Shown: positions 1-8,649, counted from the stretch's first letter. The stretch is 64,000 nucleotides of DNA from Marivivens geojensis (GCF_023540835.1 NZ_JALKCU010000002.1:682001-746000), one strand, 5' to 3'. Notes: generated by a model from the sequence alone, not told the origin. Made by a program: numbers and translations.

Positions 1-1417
1 TATGGTATGCGATCCGGTTCGAGATGAAGACACCTTTGGTGCCGCCAACCAGCTCGGGGGTGATGTAGTAGCCGATGGACAGGATGAACACGAGGATCGA
101 ACCAGCGCCAATACCCGGAACCGAGTTCGGGAAGTAAACGCGCCAGAAGGCAGTCCAGTCATTCGCACCCATCGATTTCGCAGCGCGAACATAAGACGGG
201 CTGATCGTTTTCATCACCGAATAGAGCGGCAGGATCATGAACGGCAGCAGGATGTGGGTCATCGCAATGATGGTGCCTGTTGCGTTGTTGATCAGCTCAA
301 GTCGGTTGTCGTCAGCGATGACATGCAGCCAAACGAGGATGTCGTTGATCACACCTTGGTTCTGCAGAAGAACCTTCCATGCCGAGGTCCGCACCAGAAG
401 CGAGGTCCAGAATGGCAGAAGAACAAGGATCATCAGAACGTTTGCGCTCCGCAGTGGCAGGTTTGCAAGCAGGAATGCAATCGGGTAGCCGAGCAAGATG
501 CACGAGCCCGTGATGACGATCGACAGAATGATCGTGCGGACGAACAGAGTGATGTAGATACGCTCGTCTTCAGGGCGCTGCGTTACGCCTTCGCCAGACA
601 ACTGCATATCGACAGAGTTCAAGAAGTAGCCGCTGGTGTAGTCGCCGCCATAGGTTTTGATCGTCGCCCAAACCGCAGGATCTGCCCAGCCATCATTCGC
701 GTCGATGAACTGCTCACGAAGGGACACAGGCTCCCAGCCAGACACATCGACCGACGGAATAGATGCAACCGAAGCACCGGCCATCAAGTCATTGTAAAGA
801 CCTGTATAAACGAAATCAGCAGGGTCTTCTTCGGACGGAACATCGTTGTTCAGATCGACAACAATTTTGGACCACGCGTCATAAGCGTCAGCCGTCTGCG
901 GAAGTGCCGCGCGTACAGCATCATCCGCCATCCATGCAGCCCATTGCGCAGGATCAGCAAATGCAGCGTCGGCCGCAGTGAATTGTTCAGTGTAGGATTC
1001 CGTTTCAAACTTACCAACCTTGCGGCCTGTCGAACGGAACAGAGACGAGATACCAGTCAGTTCATAGTTCAGGCGCGAACCTAGACGAGTGTGACTCTTG
1101 TATTCTTCGGCAATCGCAAAGTCGGTGTAGAACGCGGCGAAAACCTCTTCGCCCGGCGTTTCGCCCGAAGTTGCATCCCAGTCGTCAAGTGCAACGATCG
1201 TGCGCGGGATTGTATCCGGCACAATATCGTTCTCAACAGACCGCAGAAGCATGTCAAAGATGGGGGCAATGAAGCTCAACAGAATAAAGAGAAGTAGCGG
1301 TGCAATCAGCATCAACGCTCGCACTTTTTGGCGGCGGAGTGCTCTGTGCAAACTTTTTTTGAGGCTTTGGCCGTCAGCTGTCGTCAGCTTACCGGCGTCG
1401 GTGGTCGCGTCAGTCAT
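1..1417 (-). CDS. ABC transporter permease, polyamine-type (partial, C-terminus off window)
   Basis: Inner-membrane channel subunit of a spermidine/putrescine-like (PotB-class) ABC importer. ATG at 1417; the frame stays open to the left edge, so the C-terminus is missing. About 472 codons are visible. A first membrane helix lies near residues 35-57 (MLIAPLLLFILL). Then come about 225 mostly polar residues, and the permease core starts near residue 285. The core carries an EAA-type coupling loop near residues 410-430 (AAKSMGAND). Ordinary PotB proteins have only a short periplasmic loop after helix 1, so the insert is unusual. It lies 91 bp downstream of the binding-protein gene and in the same direction, with a stem-loop between. 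Substrate is inferred from the class, not shown. Confidence 0.9.
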   Translation of the reverse strand, partial: MTDATTDAGKLTTADGQSLKKSLHRALRRQKVRALMLIAPLLLFILLSFIAPIFDMLLRSVENDIVPDTIPRTIVALDDWDATSGETPGEEVFAAFYTDFAIAEEYKSHTRLGSRLNYELTGISSLFRSTGRKVGKFETESYTEQFTAADAAFADPAQWAAWMADDAVRAALPQTADAYDAWSKIVVDLNNDVPSEEDPADFVYTGLYNDLMAGASVASIPSVDVSGWEPVSLREQFIDANDGWADPAVWATIKTYGGDYTSGYFLNSVDMQLSGEGVTQRPEDERIYITLFVRTIILSIVITGSCILLGYPIAFLLANLPLRSANVLMILVLLPFWTSLLVRTSAWKVLLQNQGVINDILVWLHVIADDNRLELINNATGTIIAMTHILLPFMILPLYSVMKTISPSYVRAAKSMGANDWTAFWRVYFPNSVPGIGAGSILVFILSIGYYITPELVGGTKGVFISNRIAYH

Positions 1418-1476
1418 AAAATGGTCCCGTCCCGAGTGGCCACGGCCCTCGATTGGGGCCGCGGCAATTTTTTGTC

Positions 1477-1496
1477 TGGCCCTGACAGCAGGGCCA
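1477..1496 (-). other. Intercistronic stem-loop
   Basis: A perfect 8-bp inverted repeat (TGGCCCTG / CAGGGCCA, loop ACAG) sits between the binding-protein gene and the permease gene. On the minus strand it is not followed by a T-run, so it does not look like a complete terminator. Such hairpins after binding-protein genes are known to protect the upstream mRNA and give more binding protein than permease; that role here is inferred. Confidence 0.6.
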
Positions 1497-1508
1497 AACT
1501 AGGTCCGA

Positions 1509-2618
1509 TTACTGGGCGAGCCAGGCTTGGAACTTAGCGTCCAGATCGTCGCGGTAGTCAGCCCAGAAGTCGTACTGGGTGACGAAGACGTTCTTGGAGT
1601 TGTTCGGATCGGTCGGCATGTGCGGAGCCATAGGAATACCCAGCTCTGCGTGGTTACCTACGAGCGGAGCGGACGATGCACGAGCCGGACCGTAGGAAAT
1701 GTATGCAGCCTGATCAGCCAGACGCTGGGTGTCGGTTGCGTAGGATACGAAGTCCAGAACGCGTGCCAGACGATCTTCCGGCAGACCAGCAGGGATTACC
1801 CAACCGTCGAAGTCGAGCATCTGAGCGTCCCAGAGCATGCCGATCGGCTGGCCCTGTTCTGCGATCGCAGAGAACAGACGACCGTTGTAGGTCGAGCCCA
1901 TTACGATTTCGCCGTCAGCGAGGAGCTGCGGAGTTTCAGCAGCAGCCGACCACCAGATCACGTCGTTTTTGATGGTGTCGAGCTTTGCGAACGCTTGATC
2001 CTGACCTTCCGGAGTTGCGAGAACGTCGTAGATGTCGTCTTTTGCAACGCCGTCACAGAGCAGAGCCCATTCCATGTTTGCCAGCGGGCGCTTGTTCAGT
2101 GCGCGCTTGCCCGGATAGGTTTCGGTGTCGAAGATCGCACAGATCGAGTCTGGTGCGTTGTCGCCAACCATGTCTGCGCGGTAGCCAACAGTGGTCGAGA
2201 ACACGATCTGCGGGATGAAGCAGTCGGAAATGATCGAGTCGCCGAAGTCGTCAGACGCGGTGGAGCCGTCGTTGCCAGCAGCGAGCATCGCGTCGTGGTC
2301 GATTTCCATCGCCAGACCTTCGTCACAAAGACGGATAGCGTCAGCAGCTTCTACGTCAACGAGGTCCCAAGTGATGTTGCCCGACTCGTTCATCGCGCGG
2401 AGTTTCGCAACGGCTTCTGCCGAGGACTCATCCCAAACGATGTTTACGCCAGCGTTCGCAGCCATGTAGGGCTCCGAGTAAGCTTTGGTTTGCGATGCTT
2501 GGTAAGCGCCGCCCCAGCTAACAAGGGTCATATCCGAAGCCATGTGTGCGTCTGCGAATGCAGCGCCAGCAGCAAGGGTAAGAGCCGAAGTAGCAAGAAG
2601 TGTTTTAGTAAGTTTCAT
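1509..2618 (-). CDS. ABC transporter periplasmic substrate-binding protein (PotD-like)
   Basis: Periplasmic binding protein of the polyamine/opine-type importer family (COG0687-like), 369 residues. ATG at 2618 is preceded by GGGAGA at good spacing; a longer in-frame extension to 2696 has no such site and would bury the signal peptide. The signal peptide is residues 1-23 (MKLTKTLLATSALTLAAG, cleavage near AFA-DAH). The mature part begins with a typical LVSWGGAYQ strand and ends WADYRDDLDAKFQAWLAQ. It lies between the ATPase gene upstream and the permease gene downstream, as expected for one operon. Ligand identity cannot be read from the sequence; polyamines or related amines are the family default. 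Confidence 0.92.
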   Translation of the reverse strand: MKLTKTLLATSALTLAAGAAFADAHMASDMTLVSWGGAYQASQTKAYSEPYMAANAGVNIVWDESSAEAVAKLRAMNESGNITWDLVDVEAADAIRLCDEGLAMEIDHDAMLAAGNDGSTASDDFGDSIISDCFIPQIVFSTTVGYRADMVGDNAPDSICAIFDTETYPGKRALNKRPLANMEWALLCDGVAKDDIYDVLATPEGQDQAFAKLDTIKNDVIWWSAAAETPQLLADGEIVMGSTYNGRLFSAIAEQGQPIGMLWDAQMLDFDGWVIPAGLPEDRLARVLDFVSYATDTQRLADQAAYISYGPARASSAPLVGNHAELGIPMAPHMPTDPNNSKNVFVTQYDFWADYRDDLDAKFQAWLAQ

Positions 2619-2700
2619 ACTATTCTCCCGTGGTTTCCCGGTGATTTGATTTTGCAGGGGCCCGCCCGGGTGGGGCCTCCCGCATTCATTAATCACGAAC

Positions 2701-3801
2701 TCAAGCGTCGAGTGCGTGACAATCTTCTGGCAACCAGCCGATGTCGATCATCGTGCCGGGCTGCAAACGTACCTGATCAGGTGCGTTACGTGTTTTGATA
2801 ACGAAATCATCATGACCAGCCACGCGCAAGCGTGTGCGGAAAATGTCGCCCATGTAGATGAACTCCAGAACCTCAGCTTTGAGGGTGTGAGCATCTGGTG
2901 ACAGACGGTCCTTGTTGATTTCGACACGCTCTGGGCGGATCGACACCTTAGTGCGGTCGCCAACATTCTTAACGTTCACTGGCTTTGCGTCGATCAAATC
3001 GCCGCCGTCCAGCTGGACGAGGCACTTGCCGTTACCGATTTCCTTAACGACGCCGGTGAGCGTGTTATTTTCACCGATGAACTGCGCAACAAAGCTGTTC
3101 TGCGGCGATTCATAGAGTTGATCTGGCGGAGCAAGCTGCTGAATACGGCCATCGTCAAACACAGCAACGCGATCAGACATGGTCAGTGCTTCGGTTTGGT
3201 CGTGGGTCACGTAAACGGTCGTAATCCCCAGTTCGTGTGCGAGGCGCGTGATTTCGAACTGCATGTGTTCGCGAAGCTGTTTGTCCAACGCACCCAGTGG
3301 TTCGTCCATGAGAACGAGTTCAGGCTGGAACACGAGCGCACGTGCCAGTGCGATACGCTGCTGCTGACCACCAGAAAGCTGTGCAGGACGGCGGCCACCA
3401 AAACGGCCCATCTGCACCATATCGAGCGCGCGCTGCACTTTCTCTTCACGTTCGGATTTGCCGATTTTGCGAACCTCAAGCGGGAAAGCGAGGTTTTCAG
3501 CAACCGTCATGTGGGGGAAGAGCGCGTAGTTCTGGAACACCATCCCAATGCCGCGTTTGTGCGGAGGGATATTGTTGATCGATACGCCGCCGATACGGAT
3601 GTCACCGTGCGTTGCGGTTTCAAACCCTGCCAACATCATAAGACACGTGGTCTTACCAGACCCTGACGGTCCAAGCATGGTAAGGAACTCGCCTTTCGGC
3701 ATGCTCAGGTTGAGATCTTTAACGACGAGTGTCTCGCCATCATAACTTTTCTGCACGCGTTCGAATTCTACGAACGCGCTGTCCGTTGCGCTTGAAGCCA
3801 A
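2701..3801 (-). CDS. ABC transporter ATP-binding protein (PotA-like)
   Basis: Cytoplasmic ATPase energising the importer, 366 residues. Walker A (GPSGSGKTT) lies near residue 45, the Q-loop in the FQNYALFP segment, the signature LSGGQQQR near 140, Walker B (LVLMDEP) and the H-loop (VTHDQTEAL) after it. The C-terminal third is a TOBE-type domain. The start codon is TTG at 3801: an in-frame stop lies at 3820-3822, no ATG lies between, and AGGGAG precedes TTG by 7 nt. First gene of the operon, so the rare start codon may limit its dosage relative to the binding protein. Transcription probably starts from the symmetric promoter at 3923-3957. Confidence 0.93.
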   Translation of the reverse strand: MASSATDSAFVEFERVQKSYDGETLVVKDLNLSMPKGEFLTMLGPSGSGKTTCLMMLAGFETATHGDIRIGGVSINNIPPHKRGIGMVFQNYALFPHMTVAENLAFPLEVRKIGKSEREEKVQRALDMVQMGRFGGRRPAQLSGGQQQRIALARALVFQPELVLMDEPLGALDKQLREHMQFEITRLAHELGITTVYVTHDQTEALTMSDRVAVFDDGRIQQLAPPDQLYESPQNSFVAQFIGENNTLTGVVKEIGNGKCLVQLDGGDLIDAKPVNVKNVGDRTKVSIRPERVEINKDRLSPDAHTLKAEVLEFIYMGDIFRTRLRVAGHDDFVIKTRNAPDQVRLQPGTMIDIGWLPEDCHALDA

Positions 3802-3922
3802 AACGGCACTCCCTGATATCTACAGCGGTTTGCCCGCCCGTTTGTAAGGAGAACTATTCCCGTCCACTTTCGATATTGCAACCAGTTAGGTTGTTTTTAC
3901 CCATCACATTCGTAAATTCCCG

Positions 3923-3957
3923 ACAAATGACTTTAGTTTGCGCAAACATCAGTCAAA
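3923..3957 (-). promoter_or_regulatory. Promoter of ABC operon overlapped by a 28-bp dyad (candidate operator)
   Basis: On the minus strand TTGACT (3956-3951) is followed after 15 bp by TAAAGT (3935-3930). The spacer is the perfect palindrome GTTTGCGCAAAC (3936-3947). The symmetry extends outward as TGACT-N3-GTTTGC|GCAAAC-N3-AGTCA (3928-3955), so the dyad covers the whole promoter core. CAAATGA also occurs as a direct repeat at 3924-3930 and 3954-3960. A repressor bound here would block polymerase. The cognate regulator is not in the window. Confidence 0.55.
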
Positions 3958-4025
3958 TGAACTTCAGTTTCTTGGCCCTTCAGGAAAAATCCGTTCTAGC
4001 TTGCCTAACGTCAAGCGACTGTCCT

Positions 4026-5798
4026 TCATAGATGCGACAATGCCATGTCGCTAATAGATTCTGGAAGGTCGCGGAACTTCGCTACTGGTCGCGCAGTTTG
4101 TCCGTAGCCCGTTTCGGCTCCGAGTCGACCTATTTCTGGGAACAAACGAAGCACCTCAAACACCGACTCACGCTCAAGCGCGGTTAAACCCCAAGGTCCG
4201 GGATAGAAGCTCTCCGACGCAATCCCGTTTCCATAGATGATCTGATGTTTCTCGAACATGAGGTGCACGTAGGTCACCTTTTTCACACCTTGAGCCACGC
4301 GAACCTTTCCGCCCTTGAGCCGAGCGAGGTGCTTTGCCCGCACAAGTGTATCGGTACCACCGTGTTCATCGGTCTTCGTGAAGACCCCATGTTGGGGCGA
4401 CACAAGAAGGCCGCGATCGCCGCCCAAAATCGACGCATCAAGGCGGATGGGCCTCAAATCTGGTGCAGCGTCGAGTTCAGCAGATGACAAGTGCCGCGAC
4501 CCACACCACACAATCGGCTGCGGGCCGTTGTCTCGGGTCACGACGATATCACCAACGCGGAGGTTCTCTACAGGCACTTCGCCTTTCGGCGTCAGGATCA
4601 TTGTGCCTGCAGTGAAACATGGGATGCCCATCTTGAACAGCTCAGGTCCAGTATCGACAAGCGACGGTGCGACACCCCACAAGATCAATTGCTCCCCGTT
4701 TGGGAACATCAGCTTCGCATTACCCGATCCATCGTCGATGACAGTTACATCAACCGTTCGGATCGGGTCGCCGTTGGCGTTCGTTAAATTGCTGACATCG
4801 AGCTGGTCGTTGGTGAAGCCGTCCAGATCGCTATCACCTAAATCGAAGCCCCCGATGTAATCCAAACCCGATGAAAGGACATAAACATCATTGCCAGCCC
4901 CGCCGACCATGACGTCATTTCCATCACCACCGTCGAGGATATCATCACCATCGTCGCCTTGCAGCCAGTCATCGCCGACCTCGCCATAAAGCGTATCATT
5001 CCCGCCTTCGCCATAAACAGTGTCGTTTCCGGTCCCACCATAAAACGTGTCGCCGTCCAAGCCGAGCCATGCCGTATCATTGCCCGCACCACCGTAAACG
5101 GTATCCGCGCCGCCCAGCTGGCTACCGCTGACATCGTCAATAACGTCGTTGCCATCGCCACCATATACGAGGTCATTCCCCGCCCCGTAATAAATGGTGT
5201 CGTCGCCCGACCCACCGTCGACAGTATCATTGCCGCCCTGCGAAGTAATCGTGTCATTGCCGATCCCACCATACAGCGTGTCGCCATAGGTATCGGACCC
5301 AACCATTGTGTTAAACTGCGATGACTCGTAGTTTTGACTAACAAGCGTGCTGTAGCTGACACCGTCGGTGTTGGAGGCAGAGACCAGTTCATAGGTCACA
5401 CCTGGCGTCATTTGCTTGTCAGCAAGAGTGCCGACCCAAACGCCCGCGACCTCTACCGTGTAAAGCCGAACTTCGGAGCCGTCCGGCGCTCGAAATACAT
5501 AGACGTCTTCTAGATAAGCCCTGCCACTAGTAACAACATTCCCCGACGGATCACGGAGAGTGAGTGTCTGCTTGTAGCTGTCATCACCGATTTCGTCGTT
5601 GTTGCGGTCACCACTAAAAAACGAATCCGTGGCTTCGAGCAGCAGCACCAAATCGGCGTCGTCGATAGAGAAGTTGTAACCATCGGTCGAGGCAGACCAG
5701 TTCGGGTCCAATTGAATGGTTGATCCAACCGTAGAGATGCTGCCCGTAAATCCAAACAGATCCGAGGTACCAAACCCTACTTTGGTGTAAATCGCCAT
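4026..5798 (-). CDS. RTX-repeat protein with C-terminal Hint domain
   Basis: Predicted secreted protein, 590 residues, ATG at 5798 with GGAG upstream. Residues 1 to about 170 form a region I cannot assign. About a dozen glycine/aspartate nonapeptides (GGxGNDxxx) follow up to about residue 310; these bind calcium and are typical of type I secretion substrates. A linker precedes a Hint (hedgehog/intein) module starting at Cys394 (PCFTAGT), with VGDIVVT and SPQHGVF blocks. Hint modules self-process at this Cys; cleavage here is inferred. No Sec signal peptide is visible and no type I secretion genes are nearby, so export would use genes elsewhere. Its own promoter must lie in 5799-5893. RTX-Hint proteins are frequent in Rhodobacterales; the N-terminal domain would define the target. 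Confidence 0.88.
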   Translation of the reverse strand: MAIYTKVGFGTSDLFGFTGSISTVGSTIQLDPNWSASTDGYNFSIDDADLVLLLEATDSFFSGDRNNDEIGDDSYKQTLTLRDPSGNVVTSGRAYLEDVYVFRAPDGSEVRLYTVEVAGVWVGTLADKQMTPGVTYELVSASNTDGVSYSTLVSQNYESSQFNTMVGSDTYGDTLYGGIGNDTITSQGGNDTVDGGSGDDTIYYGAGNDLVYGGDGNDVIDDVSGSQLGGADTVYGGAGNDTAWLGLDGDTFYGGTGNDTVYGEGGNDTLYGEVGDDWLQGDDGDDILDGGDGNDVMVGGAGNDVYVLSSGLDYIGGFDLGDSDLDGFTNDQLDVSNLTNANGDPIRTVDVTVIDDGSGNAKLMFPNGEQLILWGVAPSLVDTGPELFKMGIPCFTAGTMILTPKGEVPVENLRVGDIVVTRDNGPQPIVWCGSRHLSSAELDAAPDLRPIRLDASILGGDRGLLVSPQHGVFTKTDEHGGTDTLVRAKHLARLKGGKVRVAQGVKKVTYVHLMFEKHQIIYGNGIASESFYPGPWGLTALERESVFEVLRLFPEIGRLGAETGYGQTARPVAKFRDLPESISDMALSHL

Positions 5799-5893
5799 TG
5801 GTTACTCCGTACAAACGCTGAACGGAGTAACGGCAAAAACGCACCCGTTTAAGGGGCGTTTCGTAATGTAATCAACAATCTCAGGAGAGTAGT

Positions 5894-5980
5894 TGGTGCG
5901 GTCGAGAAGACTCGAACTTCCACGGGAGTTACCCCACAGCGACCTCAACGCTGCGCGTCTACCAATTCCGCCACGACCGC
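5894..5980 (-). tRNA. tRNA-Leu (anticodon GAG)
   Basis: Class II tRNA of 87 nt. The acceptor stem GCGGTCG pairs with CGACCGC, the discriminator is A and CCA is encoded. The anticodon stem CAGCG/CGCTG encloses loop TTGAGGT, giving anticodon GAG (reads CUC/CUU). A long variable arm and the TTCGAGTC T-loop are present. Confidence 0.97.
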
Positions 5981-6048
5981 ACTGTCTAGGCTTGGTGCGG
6001 GGTCTCTAGACCAACCACGCACCCACCTCAAGAGCAAAAATGAAGAAA

Positions 6049-6540
6049 TCATGTCAGTCGTGCAAACAACTGTCGTGACAATAGGATACGACCGACCAAA
6101 AATGCCCCTCCAGCACCAATTACAACCCAACCAATTTCGCGCGCATCGTTGAAAAACAAGCGGTTCACGATGCGTCCGGGTAAGAAATTGAACAAAGCTG
6201 CAACAAGGACACCGTTCCAATAAAGACTTTGAAAAGTTTTGCGGTGAGCGCGAATATTTCCCCGATAGATGTAACGCATCCCCACCCAGATCGACCAAAT
6301 CGCGAGACACGACAGAATGTGAATCGGGCTGAAGGGGCCAATGACGGCATAGGCGCGGATTCCAAAGGACGACAACGCCGTGCAGAGCATCGCAATCACC
6401 CAGATGTACCCGATCCATTTGTGCAGCGCGTCCCGCCGATCACGATAGATCGCAAAAGGTCCGAGGACGAGCGCGAGAGTGGCGGCGATGGCGTGGATCT
6501 GAATAGTCGGTGAGGCTGCGAGGAATGGGGCGAACGACAT
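6049..6540 (-). CDS. DUF2306-type membrane protein
   Basis: Inner-membrane protein of 163 residues with about four or five hydrophobic helices. ATG at 6540 is preceded by AAAGGAGA at ideal spacing. The conserved DUF2306 pattern is visible: a His in the first helix (IQIHAIAATLAL), an HKWIGY turn after helix 1, and IRAHRKTFQSLYW between later helices. Family function is unknown; the spaced histidines have prompted suggestions of cofactor or metal binding, unproven. It is transcribed divergently from the membrane-anchored LytTR gene at 6610, with only 69 bp between, which suggests shared control. Confidence 0.8.
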   Translation of the reverse strand: MSFAPFLAASPTIQIHAIAATLALVLGPFAIYRDRRDALHKWIGYIWVIAMLCTALSSFGIRAYAVIGPFSPIHILSCLAIWSIWVGMRYIYRGNIRAHRKTFQSLYWNGVLVAALFNFLPGRIVNRLFFNDAREIGWVVIGAGGAFLVGRILLSRQLFARLT

Positions 6541-6559
6541 TGGCTTCTCCTTTGGATAT

Positions 6560-6602
6560 GAGTTGTTTAGGTTGAAGCCGAACCAACCCAGCCGCTCAAC
6601 TC
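6560..6602. promoter_or_regulatory. Nested inverted repeats in divergent intergenic region
   Basis: GAGTTG (6560-6565) pairs with CAACTC (6597-6602) and, inside it, GGTTG (6570-6574) pairs with CAACC (6584-6588). Both pairs share nearly the same centre (about 6580). They lie between the DUF2306 and LytTR genes. Spacing does not match the classic LytTR direct-repeat operator, so binding by the LytTR protein is a guess. Confidence 0.35.
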
Positions 6603-6609
6603 GGGATAC

Positions 6610-7401
6610 GTGAAAAGGCGTGAGACGACCGTGACCACACAGCCATCGCATTCTGCGCTTCGTGAACTGCGACGCCATTTCAGCCAGCCCGTTACTGGGG
6701 CTGTGATTGTGGGCGTTGCTGTGGTCCTTACCGTGGTGGCCCCTTTCGGGTCGGGAGAGACGATGCGGGCACTGCCGCGCCTCGGCTATTGGCTGGTGAT
6801 GATCGCCCTGACCTACGCGGGCGGTTATGGTGTCAGTGCATACTGCCGCGCCGCATTGCCAAATCGCTTTTCCCTGCCCCTCCACTATCTCGTCACGGCG
6901 ATAGCCAATGGCCTAACGATTATGGTGATCGTTCTTGCGGTGAACTGGGCACTTATCGATTTTGTGCCGTCAGGTCAGGACGCCTATACCCTGCCCTTGT
7001 CTGTTTTTGTCATCGGCGCGGTCGTCACGCTGATCCTACAGCTCGTCGCCAAGCCATCGACAGCGCCCGTTGAATCCCCCAGCATCCCCTCGATCCTCTC
7101 ACGTCTACCGATGGAAAAGCGTGGCGCATTGGTGGCGATTTCAGTCGAAGATCATTATGTCCGTATCCGAACCGATAAGGGCGAAGAGATGATTCTGATG
7201 CGATTGGCAGATGCGATCAAAGAGGTGGGCCAAACCGAAGGCCTTCAGGTGCATCGATCCCATTGGGTTGCCGCCGCCGCAGTGACATCTGCCAAACGGA
7301 CGGGCGACCGCGCGATCCTGACGATGTCGCATGGCGCGGATATTCCCGTCAGCCGCACCTATATCCCCGCAATTAAGGAGGCAGGGCTTTTGCCCGCATG
7401 A
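6610..7401 (+). CDS. Membrane-anchored LytTR-domain DNA-binding regulator
   Basis: Probable transcription regulator of 263 residues. Four hydrophobic segments occupy roughly residues 30-145. A LytTR DNA-binding domain follows from about 165 to the end; its core (ISVEDHYVRIRTDKGEEMILMR ... VHRSHWV) is the family hallmark, where the loop bearing HRSxWV contacts DNA. No kinase or receiver domain is present, so signal sensing presumably lies in the membrane part. The start is uncertain: GTG at 6610 or GTG at 6631, both with weak ribosome sites. lipB starts 3 nt after its stop. The divergent DUF2306 gene could be target or partner. Confidence 0.85.
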   Translation: MKRRETTVTTQPSHSALRELRRHFSQPVTGAVIVGVAVVLTVVAPFGSGETMRALPRLGYWLVMIALTYAGGYGVSAYCRAALPNRFSLPLHYLVTAIANGLTIMVIVLAVNWALIDFVPSGQDAYTLPLSVFVIGAVVTLILQLVAKPSTAPVESPSIPSILSRLPMEKRGALVAISVEDHYVRIRTDKGEEMILMRLADAIKEVGQTEGLQVHRSHWVAAAAVTSAKRTGDRAILTMSHGADIPVSRTYIPAIKEAGLLPA

Positions 7402-7404
7402 ACC

Positions 7405-8067
7405 ATGGTAGAATGGATCACCTCAACTGGATTGACCGACTATAACGAAGCCGTGGCCTTTATGGAGGCACGCGCCGAAGCCATTCACGCGGGCGAGGCC
7501 GAAGAAGCAATTTGGCTGGTCGAACATCCTCCGCTTTACACGGCGGGCACCTCTGCGAAACCTACGGACCTGCTCGAACCTGATCGGTTTCCTGTCTACG
7601 AGAGCAAACGCGGTGGTCAATATACCTACCACGGTCCGGGTCAGCGCGTAGCCTACGTCATGCTGAATGTGGGCGAGCGGGGACGCGATGTTCGGTGTTT
7701 CGTCCGCGATATGGAGCAATGGATCATCGCAGCCCTCGCAGAATTCAACGTGCATGGCGAAATTCGCGATGGTCGCGTCGGTGTTTGGGTCCCGCGCCCT
7801 GAGAAGCCCCTTTTGCCGGATGGATCTGCGCGCGAAGATAAAATCGCGGCCCTTGGTATTCGACTAAAGAAATGGGTGAGCTTTCACGGTCTGTCGATCA
7901 ACGTCGAGCCCGACCTTAGCCATTTTGGCGGAATCGTACCCTGCGGGATAACGCAACACGGGGTCACATCGCTCGTTGATCTGGGGCTTCCCGTCACCAT
8001 GGAAGATGTCGACGTTGCTTTGATGTCGACGTTTGATCGCGTGGTGACGCCCCGCTGCGCGGGTTAA
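7405..8067 (+). CDS. lipB: Lipoyl(octanoyl) transferase
   Basis: Transfers octanoate from octanoyl-ACP to the lipoyl domains of 2-oxoacid dehydrogenases and the glycine cleavage system, the first step of lipoate synthesis. 220 residues. The family signature [11 protein letters not shown] is near residue 72. The catalytic Lys is in the [10 protein letters not shown] block and the catalytic Cys in [11 protein letters not shown] at 7405 lies 3 nt after the LytTR stop. No strong Shine-Dalgarno is adjacent, so translation may be coupled to the upstream gene. The stop overlaps the convergent DUF2244 stop in the shared TTAA at 8064-8067. lipA is not in the window. Confidence 0.96.
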   Translation: MVEWITSTGLTDYNEAVAFMEARAEAIHAGEAEEAIWLVEHPPLYTAGTSAKPTDLLEPDRFPVYESKRGGQYTYHGPGQRVAYVMLNVGERGRDVRCFVRDMEQWIIAALAEFNVHGEIRDGRVGVWVPRPEKPLLPDGSAREDKIAALGIRLKKWVSFHGLSINVEPDLSHFGGIVPCGITQHGVTSLVDLGLPVTMEDVDVALMSTFDRVVTPRCAG

Positions 8068-8564
8068 CGGCAGCGATCTAGCGCCTCGCGGATTTCCGAA
8101 TAGAGCCGTTTGCGTTCGCTAACGGTAAGAAACGCGCCTATCTCAACCTCGCGATCGGATTGACCTTTCATGGTCAGATACTCGGGCACGGGGCCACCTG
8201 TCGCGTGGCGGGTCAAACGCACCCAATAGGGATTCGCTTCCCAATTCTGGGTCGGCTTGCGCGGATTGTGACGGGTGAGCGTGAGGTGATCATTCCAGAT
8301 CAACAGCTCTTCCAATATCTCGCCATCCCGATAACTACGTTGGAGCGCGGCCCACATCGCCCAAGTGACGAGCAAGATAAACGGCAGCAACCCCCACAGA
8401 ACCGCCGTCCCAATCACTGCCAAAAGCGGCAGCGATAGCAACGCCACTGTCCCCCCGACAAACCAGACGAACCCCGCTTTGGGTAGGCTTCGATAAGGCC
8501 AGAGGTGCAGTTCAGCCAAGGGCGCGTCGTCCACTGGCAGGGGGTCGATCCATTCGTAGGGCAT
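8064..8564 (-). CDS. DUF2244 domain-containing membrane protein
   Basis: Small integral membrane protein, 166 residues, ATG at 8564. Two adjacent hydrophobic helices (about residues 30-72) are followed by a soluble part with [31 protein letters not shown], characteristic of DUF2244 (pfam10003). Function is not established. The family is often found near cytochrome oxidase genes, and here it lies just downstream of ctaD on the same strand, but a strong terminator (8650-8677) separates them. Its stop overlaps the lipB stop. Confidence 0.85.
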   Translation of the reverse strand: MPYEWIDPLPVDDAPLAELHLWPYRSLPKAGFVWFVGGTVALLSLPLLAVIGTAVLWGLLPFILLVTWAMWAALQRSYRDGEILEELLIWNDHLTLTRHNPRKPTQNWEANPYWVRLTRHATGGPVPEYLTMKGQSDREVEIGAFLTVSERKRLYSEIREALDRCR

Positions 8565-8649
8565 GTGAGTTTTGCAGCTGTTTCTGCGCGTAACTATAGG
8601 CTGACAGAAACAAGGGTAAAGGGGACGCCCTGTCGCGGTCCCACAAATG

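Noticed and set aside
2-1084. Long plus-strand reading frame of 360 codons
   Set aside because: It is antisense to the ABC permease, whose frame has clear family motifs; the plus-strand translation is Arg/Asp/His-rich and matches nothing.
1527-2798. Plus-strand frame of 423 codons
   Set aside because: Antisense shadow of the highly codon-biased binding-protein gene.
4838-5392. Repetitive block that could be read as a CRISPR or tandem repeat array
   Set aside because: The repeats are degenerate 27-nt units encoding calcium-binding nonapeptides; no constant repeat with unique spacers.
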